64,000 nucleotides of DNA from Flavobacteriaceae bacterium. Its GTDB lineage: Bacteria; Bacteroidota; Bacteroidia; Flavobacteriales; Flavobacteriaceae. The notes below the pieces were generated by a model that did no database searches, was not told the DNA's origin, and saw only the letters and a list, made by a program, of their open reading frames with translations. Of the stretch, positions 16,472-26,228 are shown piece after piece. The stretch spans positions 1 to 64,000 of the forward strand of contig JALWTD010000018.1 in the NCBI GenBank assembly GCA_027082925.1, in the 5' to 3' direction. The position numbers and the translations under genes were made by a program. The number at the start of each line of letters is the position of its first letter. Within the stretch, counting starts at the first letter, position 1.

Positions 16472-17329
16472 ATGATACAATCAATGACAGGATACGGGAA
16501 AACCGTATTACAGCTTCCTACTAAAAAAATTACGATTGAATTAAAATCGTTGAATAGCAAAAATTTGGATATTAATGTTAGAATGCCTTCTTATTACAGA
16601 GAAAAAGAAATAGACGCTAGAAAAAAATTAGCGAAAGGCTTGGTAAGAGGCAAAATAGATTTTTCTATATACGTTGAAGATAATGGAGATGCAACTTCAT
16701 CTAAAGTAAACGAAAATGTGGTTAAAGAATACATGCGTCAGTTGAAAAATATTGTTGACTCAAATGATGTTGAACTATTAAAAATGTCTATTCGTTTGCC
16801 AGACTCATTAAAAACAGAGCGAGAAGAATTGGACGAGCAAGAGTGGATGCAAATAGATGCTGCAATTGATGAAACCATCAAAAAAATCAATATCTATAGA
16901 GTTGACGAAGGAAAATCACTTTACAACGATTTTGTATTGCGAATTTCTAATATTGAAAATCTTCTTGAGAAAATTATTGAAATTAATCCTCAACGCATTG
17001 TAAATGTTAGAGAAAAACTTCAAAAAACAATTGCAGAATTAGAAACCAAAATAGATGAAAATAGGTTTGAACAAGAACTGATTTATTACATAGAAAAGCT
17101 AGATATTACAGAGGAAGAGGTGCGTTTAAAAAATCATCTCGCATACTTTATTAAAGAACTTAACGGACCTGTATCTAACGGAAAAAAATTAGCTTTTATA
17201 ACCCAAGAAATTGGAAGAGAGATAAACACCATTGGTTCAAAATCAAATTTTGCAGATATGCAAAAAGTGGTAGTTCAAATGAAAGATGAATTGGAAAAAA
17301 TAAAGGAACAAGGCTTAAACGTGTTGTAA
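16472..17329 (+). CDS. yicC: YicC/YloC family endoribonuclease
   Basis: 285 residues. The N-terminus MIQSMTGYGK and the C-terminal DUF1732 region (EQELIYYIEKLDITEEEVRLKNHL, with IGREINTIGSKSN) are diagnostic. Members are endoribonucleases implicated in small-RNA and mRNA turnover in E. coli and Bacillus. It is the first gene of a three-gene operon: its TAA overlaps the gmk ATG by one base (TAATG), giving translational coupling. The yicC-gmk order is widely conserved. Confidence 0.94.
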   Translation: MIQSMTGYGKTVLQLPTKKITIELKSLNSKNLDINVRMPSYYREKEIDARKKLAKGLVRGKIDFSIYVEDNGDATSSKVNENVVKEYMRQLKNIVDSNDVELLKMSIRLPDSLKTEREELDEQEWMQIDAAIDETIKKINIYRVDEGKSLYNDFVLRISNIENLLEKIIEINPQRIVNVREKLQKTIAELETKIDENRFEQELIYYIEKLDITEEEVRLKNHLAYFIKELNGPVSNGKKLAFITQEIGREINTIGSKSNFADMQKVVVQMKDELEKIKEQGLNVL

Positions 17330-17934
17330 TGAAAGAACAAGAGAAAGCAACAGCAAATAGTGGGAAATTAATTGTTTTTTCAGCACCTTCGGGATCGGGA
17401 AAAACAACCATAGTACATCACCTTCTAAAGCAAAAAGAGCTTAATTTAGACTTTTCTATTTCTGCAACTTCCAGAGCAAAAAGAGGGAAAGAAGTACATG
17501 GTAAAGATTACTATTTTATTTCTGTAGAAGCATTTCATAAGCATATTAAAAATGGCGATTTTATTGAATGGGAAGAGGTTTATACCAATAATTTGTACGG
17601 TACTTTAAAAGAAGAAGTAAATCGTATTTGGAGTGAAGGAAAACACGTAATTTTTGATATAGATGTAATAGGAGGGTTAAATATAAAAAACCAATTTCCA
17701 GAAAAAACACTTGCTATTTTTGTACAACCTCCGTCTATAGAAGAAATGGAACGAAGGCTTAGAAGTCGAAAAACAGATAGCGAAGAAAAAATAAAAGAAC
17801 GCGTTGCAAAAGCAGCAAAAGAATTAAAATTTGCACAAGATTTTGATGTTATTTTGGTAAATGACAATTTAGAAACAGCAAAAAACGAAGCGTATAGCCT
17901 AGTTAAAAATTTTATACAACATAAAAACTCATAG
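17329..17934 (+). CDS. gmk: Guanylate kinase
   Basis: 201 residues. It phosphorylates GMP to GDP with ATP in the cytoplasm. The P-loop SAPSGSGKTT, the GMP-binding SATSRAKRGKEVHGKDYYF and the lid region with RLRSRKTDSEEKIKERV are all intact. It starts within the yicC stop codon and ends two bases before the nadD start, so the three are translated together. Confidence 0.97.
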   Translation: MKEQEKATANSGKLIVFSAPSGSGKTTIVHHLLKQKELNLDFSISATSRAKRGKEVHGKDYYFISVEAFHKHIKNGDFIEWEEVYTNNLYGTLKEEVNRIWSEGKHVIFDIDVIGGLNIKNQFPEKTLAIFVQPPSIEEMERRLRSRKTDSEEKIKERVAKAAKELKFAQDFDVILVNDNLETAKNEAYSLVKNFIQHKNS

Positions 17935-17936
17935 AA

Positions 17937-18518
17937 GTGAAAGTAGGTCTTTTTTTCGGTTCGTTTAACCCGGTTCATATAGGGCATATGATTATTGCAA
18001 ATCATATTGTTGAATTTTCAGACTTAGATGAAGTTTGGTTTGTAATAACACCTTTAAGTCCTTTCAAAAAAAAACCTTCATTGTTAAATAATTACCATAG
18101 GTTAGCATTGGTAAATATTGCAGTAGAAGCGTATCCAAAATTAAAAACGACAGCTATAGAGTTTGAGCTATCGCAACCAAACTACACTATAAATACGCTG
18201 GTAGCCATTGAAGAAAAACATCCGACACATGATTTTTGCCTAATTATGGGTGAAGATAATTTAGCGAGCTTTCACAAATGGAAAAATTACGAAACAATTC
18301 TAGAAAACTATCAACTGTATGTGTATCCTAGAATTTCTAAAAAAGAAACACACACACAATTTGACAATCATCCAAAAGTTCATAAAGTAGAAGCACCTAT
18401 AGTTCAAATATCAGCAACATTTATTAGGAAAGCAATAAAAAACAATAAAGATATCAGGGTGCTGTTTCCAGAAAAAGTGTGGAACTATATTGATGAAATG
18501 AATTTTTATAAAAAATAA
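17937..18518 (+). CDS. nadD: Nicotinate-nucleotide adenylyltransferase
   Basis: 193 residues starting at a GTG (MKVGLFFGSFNPVHIGH), placed 2 bases after the gmk stop; no ATG would include the nucleotide-binding motif. It makes deamido-NAD from nicotinate mononucleotide and ATP. The HxGH motif (HIGH) and the late ISATFIRKAI region match the ISSTxIR signature, here with Ala for Ser/Thr. Last gene of the operon; no clear hairpin follows. Confidence 0.95.
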   Translation: MKVGLFFGSFNPVHIGHMIIANHIVEFSDLDEVWFVITPLSPFKKKPSLLNNYHRLALVNIAVEAYPKLKTTAIEFELSQPNYTINTLVAIEEKHPTHDFCLIMGEDNLASFHKWKNYETILENYQLYVYPRISKKETHTQFDNHPKVHKVEAPIVQISATFIRKAIKNNKDIRVLFPEKVWNYIDEMNFYKK

Positions 18519-18575
18519 AGCTAAACTTTAACGTTTTAAAAAGAAAAAGGTTTAAAAATTAATTAAAAACCATTG

Positions 18576-18583
18576 TATATTTG
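18576..18583 (+). promoter_or_regulatory. -7 promoter element for the M23-GH3-MOSC operon
   Basis: TATATTTG ending 12 bases before the ATG at 18596. It covers a TTG at 18581 that would otherwise extend the reading frame. Confidence 0.6.
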
Positions 18584-18595
18584 TTTGAATCATTT

Positions 18596-19465
18596 ATGAC
18601 AAAAAAAAACAAAAATAAAGGAAAGTTTAGACAAAAATTAGTTGATAAATACCGTTTAGTAATTTTAAACGAAGATACTTTTGAAGAAAAAATATCATTT
18701 AAGCTAACTAGGTTAAATGTGTTTGTTTTAGGAAGTTTATTTTCAATTTTTTTAATTGTAGGCACTATTTTTTTAATAGCATTTACACCTCTTAAAGAAT
18801 ACATTCCCGGATATTCTTCAACAAAACTAAAAAAAGATGCTACTAAATTGGTGTATAAAGTAGATTCTTTAGAGCAAGAACTAAAGAAAAACGACATTTA
18901 TATCAAAAAAATAAAAGAACTGCTTACAGGTAAAATTACAGAAGAACAATTTGATAAAGACTCTGTTTTGGTGCCGGTACATTACGATAAAGACACTATG
19001 AATATCAATCCTTCAGAAGCCGATTTAGAATTTAGACAAGAGGTTGAAAGTGCTGATAGGTTTAGTATTTTTAATGAAGCTACCAAAACTGTAGATATTG
19101 TGTTTTTTGCTCCCGTAAATGGAACAATAACAGATGGGTATAATTTAAAAAACAAACATTTTGCAGTAGATATTGCTGTAAAAATGGGAACACCCGTTAA
19201 ATCGGTAGCTGATGGAACCGTTATTTTTGCCGAATGGACAGCCGAAACAGGACACGTTATTATTGTAGAACACGCCCAAGGTTTTATATCTATTTACAAG
19301 CACAATACGGCATTGCACAAACATCAAGGCGATTTGGTAAAATCAGGAGAAGTAATTGCTTCTGCAGGAAATACCGGAGAGTTTAGTACCGGACCACATT
19401 TACACTTTGAGTTATGGAACGAGGGGTATCCGGTGAATCCTGTAAACTTTATAGACTTTGAATAA
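18596..19465 (+). CDS. M23 (LytM) family peptidoglycan endopeptidase, membrane-anchored
   Basis: 289 residues from the ATG at 18596; an upstream TTG is excluded because it lies in the promoter core. The cytoplasmic N-terminus is basic (about 1-45), followed by one membrane helix (about 46-68), a short coiled coil (about 85-110) and a periplasmic LytM domain (about 170-285). The zinc site is complete: HFAVD (HxxxD) and GPHLHFEL (HxH). It cleaves peptidoglycan peptide bonds. Three bases separate it from the GH3 gene. Contrast the HVC variant at 5960-7216. Confidence 0.94.
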   Translation: MTKKNKNKGKFRQKLVDKYRLVILNEDTFEEKISFKLTRLNVFVLGSLFSIFLIVGTIFLIAFTPLKEYIPGYSSTKLKKDATKLVYKVDSLEQELKKNDIYIKKIKELLTGKITEEQFDKDSVLVPVHYDKDTMNINPSEADLEFRQEVESADRFSIFNEATKTVDIVFFAPVNGTITDGYNLKNKHFAVDIAVKMGTPVKSVADGTVIFAEWTAETGHVIIVEHAQGFISIYKHNTALHKHQGDLVKSGEVIASAGNTGEFSTGPHLHFELWNEGYPVNPVNFIDFE

Positions 19466-19468
19466 CAA

Positions 19469-20965
19469 ATGAGTATAAAATCAATTTTATCAAAACCATT
19501 TGCAAAACTTATTGCTAAAAAGGTATATAAGGATAGCTTTAATGCTGCTCAAGTTCAGCAAAAAATATTTAGACATTTAATTTCTGAAGCCGAGCACACC
19601 CTTTTTGGTAAAGACCATTATTTTAGTAAAATAACTTCGTACGAAGATTTTAAACAGCAAGTACCTGTTAGAGATTATGAAGCATTAAAACCATATGTTA
19701 ACAAGGTGGTTGATGGCGCACCCGACATTTTGTGGAAAGGAAAACCTTTGTACTTTGCAAAAACTTCGGGAACTACTTCAGGAGCAAAATACATACCGTT
19801 AACAAAAGAATCTGTTCCTACACACATTAACGCGGCAAGAAATGCACTGCTTATGTACATTGCCGAAACAGGAAATAGCAAGTTTGTTGATGGAAAAATG
19901 ATTTTTTTACAAGGAAGTCCGGAGTTAGGTGAAACAAATGGAATTAAAACCGGCCGTCTCTCTGGAATTTCGGCACATTACGTACCTAAGTATTTATTAA
20001 AAAACCGACTGCCAAGTTGGAAAACAAACTGTATAGATGACTGGGAAACTAAAGTGGATGCAATTGTAGAGGAGACGTACCATGAAAATATGACTTTAAT
20101 TAGTGGAATACCATCTTGGGTACAAATGTATTTTGAAAAACTTATTCAAAAATCGCATAAAAAAGTAGGAACGTTATTTCCTAATTTTAGCCTATTTGTT
20201 TACGGAGGAGTTAATTTTGAACCGTATAGAAATAAATTTGAAGAACTTATAGGAAGAAAGGTAGATGCTATTGAATTGTATCCTGCTTCAGAAGGTTTTA
20301 TAGCATTTCAAGATTCTCAAAAAGAAAAAGGAATGCTGCTATTAGTTAATAACGGGATGTTTTATGAATTTATACCTGCCGATGAGTTTTTTGATGACAA
20401 CCCTACACGAATCTCTCTGTCAGAAGTTAAACTAGGCGTAAACTATGTTATTATTTTAAGTACAAATGCAGGTTTGTGGGCTTACAATATAGGCGATACG
20501 GTAGAATTTGTGTCGTTAAGTCCTCCAAGAATTATAGTAACAGGTAGAATAAAACATTTTATTTCTGCGTTTGGTGAGCATGTTATAGGAAAAGAAGTAG
20601 AACAAGCTATGCATGAAAACACCAAAAATACTGCCATTCAAATATCTGAATTTACGGTAGCGCCTCAAATAACACCTAAAACCGGACTTCCATACCATGA
20701 ATGGTTTATTGAGTTTGAAAAAGAGCCAAAAAATTTGGAGGCTTTTTCTAAAAAGTTAGACGATTCGTTACAAAAACAAAATTCGTATTATTTAGATTTG
20801 ATTAAAGGAAAAGTATTGCAACCTTTAAAAATAACACCTATAAAAAAAGGCGGATTTAACAGCTATATGAAATCTGTAGGTAAGTTAGGAGGTCAAAATA
20901 AAGTTCCTCGCTTATCCAACGATCGAAAAATTGCAGATGAACTTTCAAAATTTAGTGTAAAATGA
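19469..20965 (+). CDS. GH3 family acyl-acid-amido synthetase homologue
   Basis: 498 residues. It is homologous to plant GH3 enzymes, ANL-superfamily adenylating enzymes that join carboxylic acids to amino acids. The three ATP/AMP motifs are visible: KTSGTTSGAKYIPLT, YPASEGF and YNIGDTVEF. GH3-like proteins are common in Bacteroidota, but their natural acid and amine substrates are not established. It is sandwiched between an M23 peptidase gene (3-base gap) and a MOSC gene (4-base ATGA overlap). Confidence 0.92.
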   Translation: MSIKSILSKPFAKLIAKKVYKDSFNAAQVQQKIFRHLISEAEHTLFGKDHYFSKITSYEDFKQQVPVRDYEALKPYVNKVVDGAPDILWKGKPLYFAKTSGTTSGAKYIPLTKESVPTHINAARNALLMYIAETGNSKFVDGKMIFLQGSPELGETNGIKTGRLSGISAHYVPKYLLKNRLPSWKTNCIDDWETKVDAIVEETYHENMTLISGIPSWVQMYFEKLIQKSHKKVGTLFPNFSLFVYGGVNFEPYRNKFEELIGRKVDAIELYPASEGFIAFQDSQKEKGMLLLVNNGMFYEFIPADEFFDDNPTRISLSEVKLGVNYVIILSTNAGLWAYNIGDTVEFVSLSPPRIIVTGRIKHFISAFGEHVIGKEVEQAMHENTKNTAIQISEFTVAPQITPKTGLPYHEWFIEFEKEPKNLEAFSKKLDDSLQKQNSYYLDLIKGKVLQPLKITPIKKGGFNSYMKSVGKLGGQNKVPRLSNDRKIADELSKFSVK

Positions 20966-21504
20966 ACGTAGTTTCGGTTAATATAGGTGCGTTAACAACC
21001 ATTCTTTGGAAAGGGAAAGAAGTAAAAACAGGATTGTATAAAAAACCGGTAAAAACACCTATATTTTTAGCAAAAGAAACCGTTGAAGGCGATGTGGTGG
21101 TTGATAGAAGGTATCATGGAGGTGTTGATCAAGCCGTTTATGCTTATTCAAAAAATCATTACAATTATTGGAAAGAATTATATCCAAATCTGGATTGGGA
21201 GTACGGAATGTTTGGAGAAAATTTAACGGTTGAAGGGTTAGATGAAGCACAAATTAGGGTAGGAGATGTTTACAAACTTGGAACAGCTATAATAGAAGTC
21301 ACAAAACCGAGAGAACCTTGCATGAAATTAGGAGTTCGGTTTGGTACTCAAAAGGTTTTAAAACAGTTTTGGAACAACACAAAGTGTGGTGTTTATTTTA
21401 AAATTATTCAGCCGGGAAAAGTAGCTGTTGGCGACCAGTTTAAAATTATTAAAACAACAAAAACAGCACTGACAATTGCAGCGCTGTACGATTTAAAAAA
21501 GTAA
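20962..21504 (+). CDS. MOSC domain-containing protein (YiiM-like)
   Basis: 180 residues. The MOSC beta-barrel motifs are present: YHGGVDQAVYAYS, FGENLTVEGLDE and the conserved Cys in REPCMKLG. The domain occurs in molybdenum cofactor sulfurases and in YiiM, which reduces N-hydroxylated purines; the Cys is thought to handle sulfur or the molybdenum cofactor. It begins inside the GH3 stop codon (ATGA). It converges on mscL with a 16-base gap. Confidence 0.9.
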   Translation: MNVVSVNIGALTTILWKGKEVKTGLYKKPVKTPIFLAKETVEGDVVVDRRYHGGVDQAVYAYSKNHYNYWKELYPNLDWEYGMFGENLTVEGLDEAQIRVGDVYKLGTAIIEVTKPREPCMKLGVRFGTQKVLKQFWNNTKCGVYFKIIQPGKVAVGDQFKIIKTTKTALTIAALYDLKK

Positions 21505-21520
21505 AAAAAAGGTTAAGCCA

Positions 21521-21931
21521 TTATCTTTTTGCTAATAAATCTCTAATTTCAGCAAGTAAATCTTCTTGAGAAGGACCTTTAGGTGCTGCCGGGGCAGGCT
21601 TTTCTTTCTTTTTCATTTTATTAATTCCTTTAATAATCATAAACATTACAAAAGCAACAATAGTAAAATCGATTAAATAGGTTAAAAATTCGCCGTAAAG
21701 TAGAGCAACTTCACCGGTCATTTTTCCGGCATTGTCAACACTTCCATCTCTAAGAATTAGTTTTAAATCTTTAAAATCGGCTTTAAAAATTAGCCCTATT
21801 AGAGGAGAAACAATTCCTCCTGTGAACGAGGTAACAACGCTTTTAAAAGCAGCACCCATTACAAATCCTACCGCAATATCTACTAAGTTTCCTTTTACAG
21901 CAAAATCCTTAAATTCTTTTAACATTCCCAT
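21521..21931 (-). CDS. mscL: Large-conductance mechanosensitive channel MscL
   Basis: 136 residues. An N-terminal amphipathic helix (LKEFKDFAVKGN) precedes TM1 (VDIAVGFVMGAAFKSVV), a periplasmic loop, TM2 (about 80-102) and a charged cytoplasmic bundle. The homopentamer opens under membrane tension to release solutes in osmotic downshock. Single gene, convergent with the MOSC gene; alr lies 37 bases upstream on the same strand. Confidence 0.96.
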   Translation of the reverse strand: MGMLKEFKDFAVKGNLVDIAVGFVMGAAFKSVVTSFTGGIVSPLIGLIFKADFKDLKLILRDGSVDNAGKMTGEVALLYGEFLTYLIDFTIVAFVMFMIIKGINKMKKKEKPAPAAPKGPSQEDLLAEIRDLLAKR

Positions 21932-21968
21932 TTTTTTATTGTTTTAATTGAATGGCAATATAATAAAA

Positions 21969-23075
21969 TTATTTTTTTATAACTCGTTTAACTCTTTGAG
22001 AAATAGCGGTAATAAGCTCATAAGGAATTGTATGAAGCGCTTTTGATAGTTGTATTATATGGTTCTGGTTTTTGTAAATAACAACTTCATCTCCTTCGTT
22101 ACAGGTTATTTTAGAGATGTTTACCATAATCATATCCATGCATACATTTCCTATAATTGGAGCTTTTTTATTGTGTATGTAAACATATCCAATACCATTT
22201 CCAAGTTGCCTAAACAGTCCGTCGGCATGGCCTATAGGAATTGTAGCGGTTTTTATAGTTGAAGCGGCTTTATAAGCCCTGTTGTAACCTACAGTTTCTC
22301 CTTTTTCAATAGTATGAATTTGAGAGATGACAGATTTTAAAGTAAATACATTTTGAAGTTTTTTTGTTTCGTTTGGTGAATTTCCAAAACCATAAAGCCC
22401 AATTCCTAACCTAACAATATCAAATTCAGCTTCTTGGGTGTAATTAATAATTCCAGAAGTATTCAACATGTGTTTTAGCGGATGCTGTTTTGTGAGTTTT
22501 ACAAATTCAGTATAACTATTTTTAAAAGCATGTATTTGTTTCAGCGTAAAATCACGCTCATTTAAATCTTCACTTGCCGCAATATGAGAAAAAACAGAAA
22601 CTATTTTAACCGCGTTTTCATTATTTAGTGTGGAGGCTATTTTGACAATATCTTTTTGTGTAAATCCTAACCTATTAAGACCGGTATTAAACTTAATGTG
22701 TATAGGATAGTTTTGTAAATGTTGCTTTTGTGCTTCGTGAATAAAAGATTCAAGCAAACTAAGCGTATAAATATTGGGTTGCAACTGATGTTGAATGAGT
22801 TTAGAACTATTTTCTTTTTGAGGGTGTAATACAACAATAGGAATTTGAATACCAGCTTTTCTAAGAGCAATGCCTTCATCTAAATAAGCAACTCCAAAAT
22901 AGGAAACTTCAGGCTCAAGGTATTTTGCAATTTTTGTAGCATCGCTTCCATACCCAAAAGCTTTCACAACCGCTAATATTTTAGTGTTGTTGCTGAGTTT
23001 AGATTTAAAATAATGAAGATTGTGTAATAGCGATTTTAAATCTACTTCAAGTACGGTTACGTGGCTACTTTCCAT
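21969..23075 (-). CDS. alr: Alanine racemase
   Basis: 368 residues. PLP-dependent enzyme that makes D-alanine for peptidoglycan. The PLP lysine is Lys38 in AVVKAFGYG (the usual KANAYGHG is varied, as is common in flavobacteria), and the catalytic Tyr is in VGYNRAY. The MDMIMVN and GDEVVIY segments of the C-terminal barrel are present. Its first 11 bases overlap the end of tdk, so the two are translationally coupled. Confidence 0.95.
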   Translation of the reverse strand: MESSHVTVLEVDLKSLLHNLHYFKSKLSNNTKILAVVKAFGYGSDATKIAKYLEPEVSYFGVAYLDEGIALRKAGIQIPIVVLHPQKENSSKLIQHQLQPNIYTLSLLESFIHEAQKQHLQNYPIHIKFNTGLNRLGFTQKDIVKIASTLNNENAVKIVSVFSHIAASEDLNERDFTLKQIHAFKNSYTEFVKLTKQHPLKHMLNTSGIINYTQEAEFDIVRLGIGLYGFGNSPNETKKLQNVFTLKSVISQIHTIEKGETVGYNRAYKAASTIKTATIPIGHADGLFRQLGNGIGYVYIHNKKAPIIGNVCMDMIMVNISKITCNEGDEVVIYKNQNHIIQLSKALHTIPYELITAISQRVKRVIKK

Positions 23076-23682
23076 TATCGGATTGTTCCTTTTTTTCTAA
23101 AGTTTCTTTGTGTATAGCTTTATAGAATGCAGCTCTACTTAAAGGTTCATATTCTTGAGTTTCTCCAAGTAAAACCAAATCGTCACTAGCAGCTTTTCTG
23201 TGGCTGTAGTGAGCTAAGTTTCCCGTTCTGGTGCAAACCGCATGAACTTTAGTTACGTACTCTGCAGTTGCCATAAGTGCCGGCATTGGACCAAACGGAT
23301 TTCCTTTAAAATCCATATCAAGTCCGGCAACAATAACTCTAATACCTCTATTCGCTAAATCGTTACAAACAGCCACAATTTCGTCATCAAAAAATTGAGC
23401 TTCATCAATTCCAACCACATCAACATCGTCGGCTAAAATTCGAATATTTGCCGATGACGGAACGGGAGTAGATCTAATTTCATTAGCATCGTGTGAAACT
23501 ACTTTCTCATCGTCATATCTAGTATCTATAGCAGGTTTAAAAATCTCCACTTTTTGTTTTGCGAACTTGGCTCGTTTAAGTCGCCGAATAAGCTCTTCTG
23601 TTTTACCCGAGAACATAGAGCCACAAATAACTTCTATCCACCCAAATTGTTCGTTATGATTTACTGTATTTTCAAGAAACAT
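23065..23682 (-). CDS. tdk: Thymidine kinase
   Basis: 205 residues of the TK1-like type. It phosphorylates thymidine to dTMP. The P-loop is [11 protein letters not shown], the magnesium/substrate site GIDEAQFF, and the lasso/zinc region contains [15 protein letters not shown]. It overlaps alr by 11 bases at its 3' end. The 137-base region upstream is AT-rich and shared with the divergent gene at 23820; no perfect promoter core was seen there. Confidence 0.96.
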   Translation of the reverse strand: MFLENTVNHNEQFGWIEVICGSMFSGKTEELIRRLKRAKFAKQKVEIFKPAIDTRYDDEKVVSHDANEIRSTPVPSSANIRILADDVDVVGIDEAQFFDDEIVAVCNDLANRGIRVIVAGLDMDFKGNPFGPMPALMATAEYVTKVHAVCTRTGNLAHYSHRKAASDDLVLLGETQEYEPLSRAAFYKAIHKETLEKKEQSDNGK

Positions 23683-23819
23683 TTTGTAATTTCACGCTTG
23701 AAAGGTTATTATTATATTTTTTATATTCGTCTTTAAAGAAAAAGAAAACAGAAATACTGTTTAAACCTTACAAATTTATTAAAAATAATACACCAAAAAA
23801 TTAATTAACATATCAACTT

Positions 23820-24560
23820 ATGCACAAAAAATTAGAAGCAGAATTAATGAGCTTGGCACATAGTATTTTAAAGTTAAAAAATAAAGATGATGTAATTGCC
23901 TTACATAAAAAAGCACACAAGTTGTACGAGAAACTTTCGGTGTTAAAATTTGTGTCTGAATTTAAAAATACCACCCCAAATATTTCTGAAGAAAGCCGTG
24001 AAATGATTCAGGATATTGAAAATCATTTTAAAACGGAGGCAACGGTAAAAGTAGAAGAATCTCCGGTTTATGCTGAGGAAGAGAAACAAAATAAGGTTAA
24101 AAATATACAAGAAAATGCAGTAGAAGACACGGTATTTAAAACAGTAGATGCTGTGAAGGAAAACACTCGAGAAAAAGAAACCGTAATAAAGCAAACATCT
24201 TTAGAAGAAGAATTAAAAGATGCTGTACTTGCTGATGTATCTGCAGAATTATTTGAAAAAGTAACAAAAGAAAATCCGGAAGCAGAAGCCGACTTTACAG
24301 GTAAAAAACAAAGCCTAAACGACTCATTGTTTAAAAATAATTTACAAATAGGATTAAATGATCGTATTGCTTTTGTAAAACACCTGTTTGATGGAAGTCA
24401 GGAAGATTTTAACAGAGTGCTTTCACAATTAAATACATTTAAAACACAACAAGAAGCGGTTACATTTATTAATACTATTGTAAAACCCGATTATAATTGG
24501 GAAGCAAAAGAAGAATATGTAGATCGCTTGTTTACACTCATAGAACGTAAATTTACGTAA
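23820..24560 (+). CDS. Conserved flavobacterial protein of unknown function
   Basis: 246 residues, no signal peptide or membrane helix. A helical N-terminal part (about 1-70; KKLEAELMSLAHSI) is joined by a long acidic low-complexity linker (about 75-160) to a compact C-terminal helical domain (about 165-246) with LNDRIAFVKHLFDGS and DYNWEAK. The pattern recalls a protein widespread in flavobacteria, but I know of no function. It is the first gene of a forward run; the endonuclease-like gene follows after 24 bases. Confidence 0.65.
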   Translation: MHKKLEAELMSLAHSILKLKNKDDVIALHKKAHKLYEKLSVLKFVSEFKNTTPNISEESREMIQDIENHFKTEATVKVEESPVYAEEEKQNKVKNIQENAVEDTVFKTVDAVKENTREKETVIKQTSLEEELKDAVLADVSAELFEKVTKENPEAEADFTGKKQSLNDSLFKNNLQIGLNDRIAFVKHLFDGSQEDFNRVLSQLNTFKTQQEAVTFINTIVKPDYNWEAKEEYVDRLFTLIERKFT

Positions 24561-24584
24561 ACAAAAAGTCTTTAAATATATAAG

Positions 24585-25220
24585 ATGAATTATGAATTGC
24601 TAGAAAAAGAATTAAAAAACAGAATAAACTATCCGTATAGTTGGGGTAAAAAGCAAACAGATATTTTAGACCAACAAACAAAATTTATCTATAAAGCAAC
24701 GTCTTTTAAGAAGCTTTTAGCTCATATAAAAACAGCTTGTGCAAATTATAGCAACTGCAATGAGCTAAAAAACTACGCCTTAAATCGTTGGTTTAATTTT
24801 TGGTCGGCAAAGGCAGTAGAATCGTTGTTTTGCGAACACAAAATAGTGCAAACACATCCTAATAAATACGATAAGTATGTAGATTTTTACATTAATAATA
24901 TTCCGTTTGACCATAAAACTACCGTATTTCCAAAAAATTACCATCATTCCGTTCCGTATGCGATAGAACATAAAAAAGAGTTAATAGAATGGTTGTATAA
25001 AAACCAAAGTAAGCAACAACGACAGCATTTTAAAAATAGAATTTTTATTGTTTTGGTAAATAATTTTAATAATTCAGAACACTGGAAACTTAAATCGGAA
25101 ATTATTTGGCTAAACCAAATAATATCGGCTTATTTGTGTAATTTTAGCAGCTCAAAATTACATCGGTTTTCGTTTAAAAATGAAGAGATTTTAGCAGATG
25201 TTATTTGGGCAATTAAATAA
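24585..25220 (+). CDS. Probable type II restriction endonuclease, PD-(D/E)xK type
   Basis: 211 residues with no close named relative that I recognise. The core looks like a PD-(D/E)xK nuclease: Glu79 in a helix (WSAKAVESLF), Asp100 at the end of KYDKYVD, then Asp109-x-Lys111 in IPFDHKTTVF on the next strand. Six bases downstream begins a D12-class adenine methyltransferase, the usual partner in a type II restriction-modification pair. The call as an endonuclease rests on the motif and this neighbour; the recognition site cannot be predicted. No sign of frameshift, so it may be active. Confidence 0.55.
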   Translation: MNYELLEKELKNRINYPYSWGKKQTDILDQQTKFIYKATSFKKLLAHIKTACANYSNCNELKNYALNRWFNFWSAKAVESLFCEHKIVQTHPNKYDKYVDFYINNIPFDHKTTVFPKNYHHSVPYAIEHKKELIEWLYKNQSKQQRQHFKNRIFIVLVNNFNNSEHWKLKSEIIWLNQIISAYLCNFSSSKLHRFSFKNEEILADVIWAIK

Positions 25221-25226
25221 AAATAA

Positions 25227-26228
25227 GTGAATTACATAGGATCTAAACATACCCTTTCTTCTTTTATAAAAAAAGCAATAATAACTACGGTAAAGAAGAA
25301 TTTATCAGAAGTTGTTTTTTGTGATTTGTTTGCCGGTACCGGAATAGTTGGAAGAACGTTTAAGCCTTTGGTAAAGCAAGTGTTGTCAAATGATATTGAG
25401 TATTACAGCTATGTTTTAAACAGAAATTATATTGAAAACACCACACAATTAGATGCCGAAAAGTACATAGCATATTTAAATTCAATAAACGGGATAAAAG
25501 GTTTTATTTATCAGAACTATAGTGAAGGTGGATTTGCAGAAAGACTTTATTTTTCTGCAGAAAATGGTAAAAAAATAGATGCCATAAGACAGCAAATAGA
25601 AACTTGGAAAAAACATCTTGAAATTACAGAAGACACATACTATTTTTTATTAGCCTCGCTTATTGAAAGTGCAGACAAAATTGCAAATACAGCATCTGTT
25701 TACGGAGCGTATTTAAAGAAAATTAAAAAATCTGCAGCAAAACCAATAAAAATAATGCCGGCTACTTTTAAAATTACCACAACCAAGCATCACGTTTTTA
25801 ACGAAGATAGTAACAAACTTATTAAAAAAATAAAAGGAGATGTTTTATATTTAGACCCTCCTTACAATGCGAGACAGTACGGAGCAAATTATCATTTATT
25901 AAATACGATTGCTAAATACGACGCATTTATACCTAAAGGAAAAACAGGATTAAGAGCATATTATAAATCCTCGTATTGTAAAAAGTCACTTGTAAAAAAA
26001 ACATTTAACGATTTGATAAAAAATGCTAACTTTAAATACATTTTTTTAAGTTATAATAACGAAGGATTGATGAGTGAAAATGAGGTAAAAGAGCTAATGA
26101 GCTTATACGGAACATATAGTTTAAAAAAGACAAAGTATCAACGTTTTAAAGCCGATAAAACAGAGAGTAGAAATCATACAGCAACTGCCACAGTTGAATA
26201 TTTACATATTTTAGAAAAACAATTATGA
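25227..26228 (+). CDS. D12-class N6-adenine DNA methyltransferase
   Basis: 333 residues from a GTG start (MNYIGSKHTL), 6 bases after the endonuclease-like gene. The SAM-binding motif I is CDLFAGTGIVGR (about 31-43) and the catalytic motif IV is DPPY (about 210). The order of motifs is that of alpha/D12 enzymes such as M.FokI halves and Dam. It methylates adenine in a specific DNA site, protecting it from the partner nuclease. Its stop overlaps the ATG of the DUF4254 gene by 4 bases. Confidence 0.9.
   Translation: MNYIGSKHTLSSFIKKAIITTVKKNLSEVVFCDLFAGTGIVGRTFKPLVKQVLSNDIEYYSYVLNRNYIENTTQLDAEKYIAYLNSINGIKGFIYQNYSEGGFAERLYFSAENGKKIDAIRQQIETWKKHLEITEDTYYFLLASLIESADKIANTASVYGAYLKKIKKSAAKPIKIMPATFKITTTKHHVFNEDSNKLIKKIKGDVLYLDPPYNARQYGANYHLLNTIAKYDAFIPKGKTGLRAYYKSSYCKKSLVKKTFNDLIKNANFKYIFLSYNNEGLMSENEVKELMSLYGTYSLKKTKYQRFKADKTESRNHTATATVEYLHILEKQL

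Noticed and set aside
25227-26228. D12 methylase as a stand-alone housekeeping Dam
   Set aside because: Possible, but the adjacent nuclease-like gene 6 bases upstream makes a restriction-modification pair more likely.
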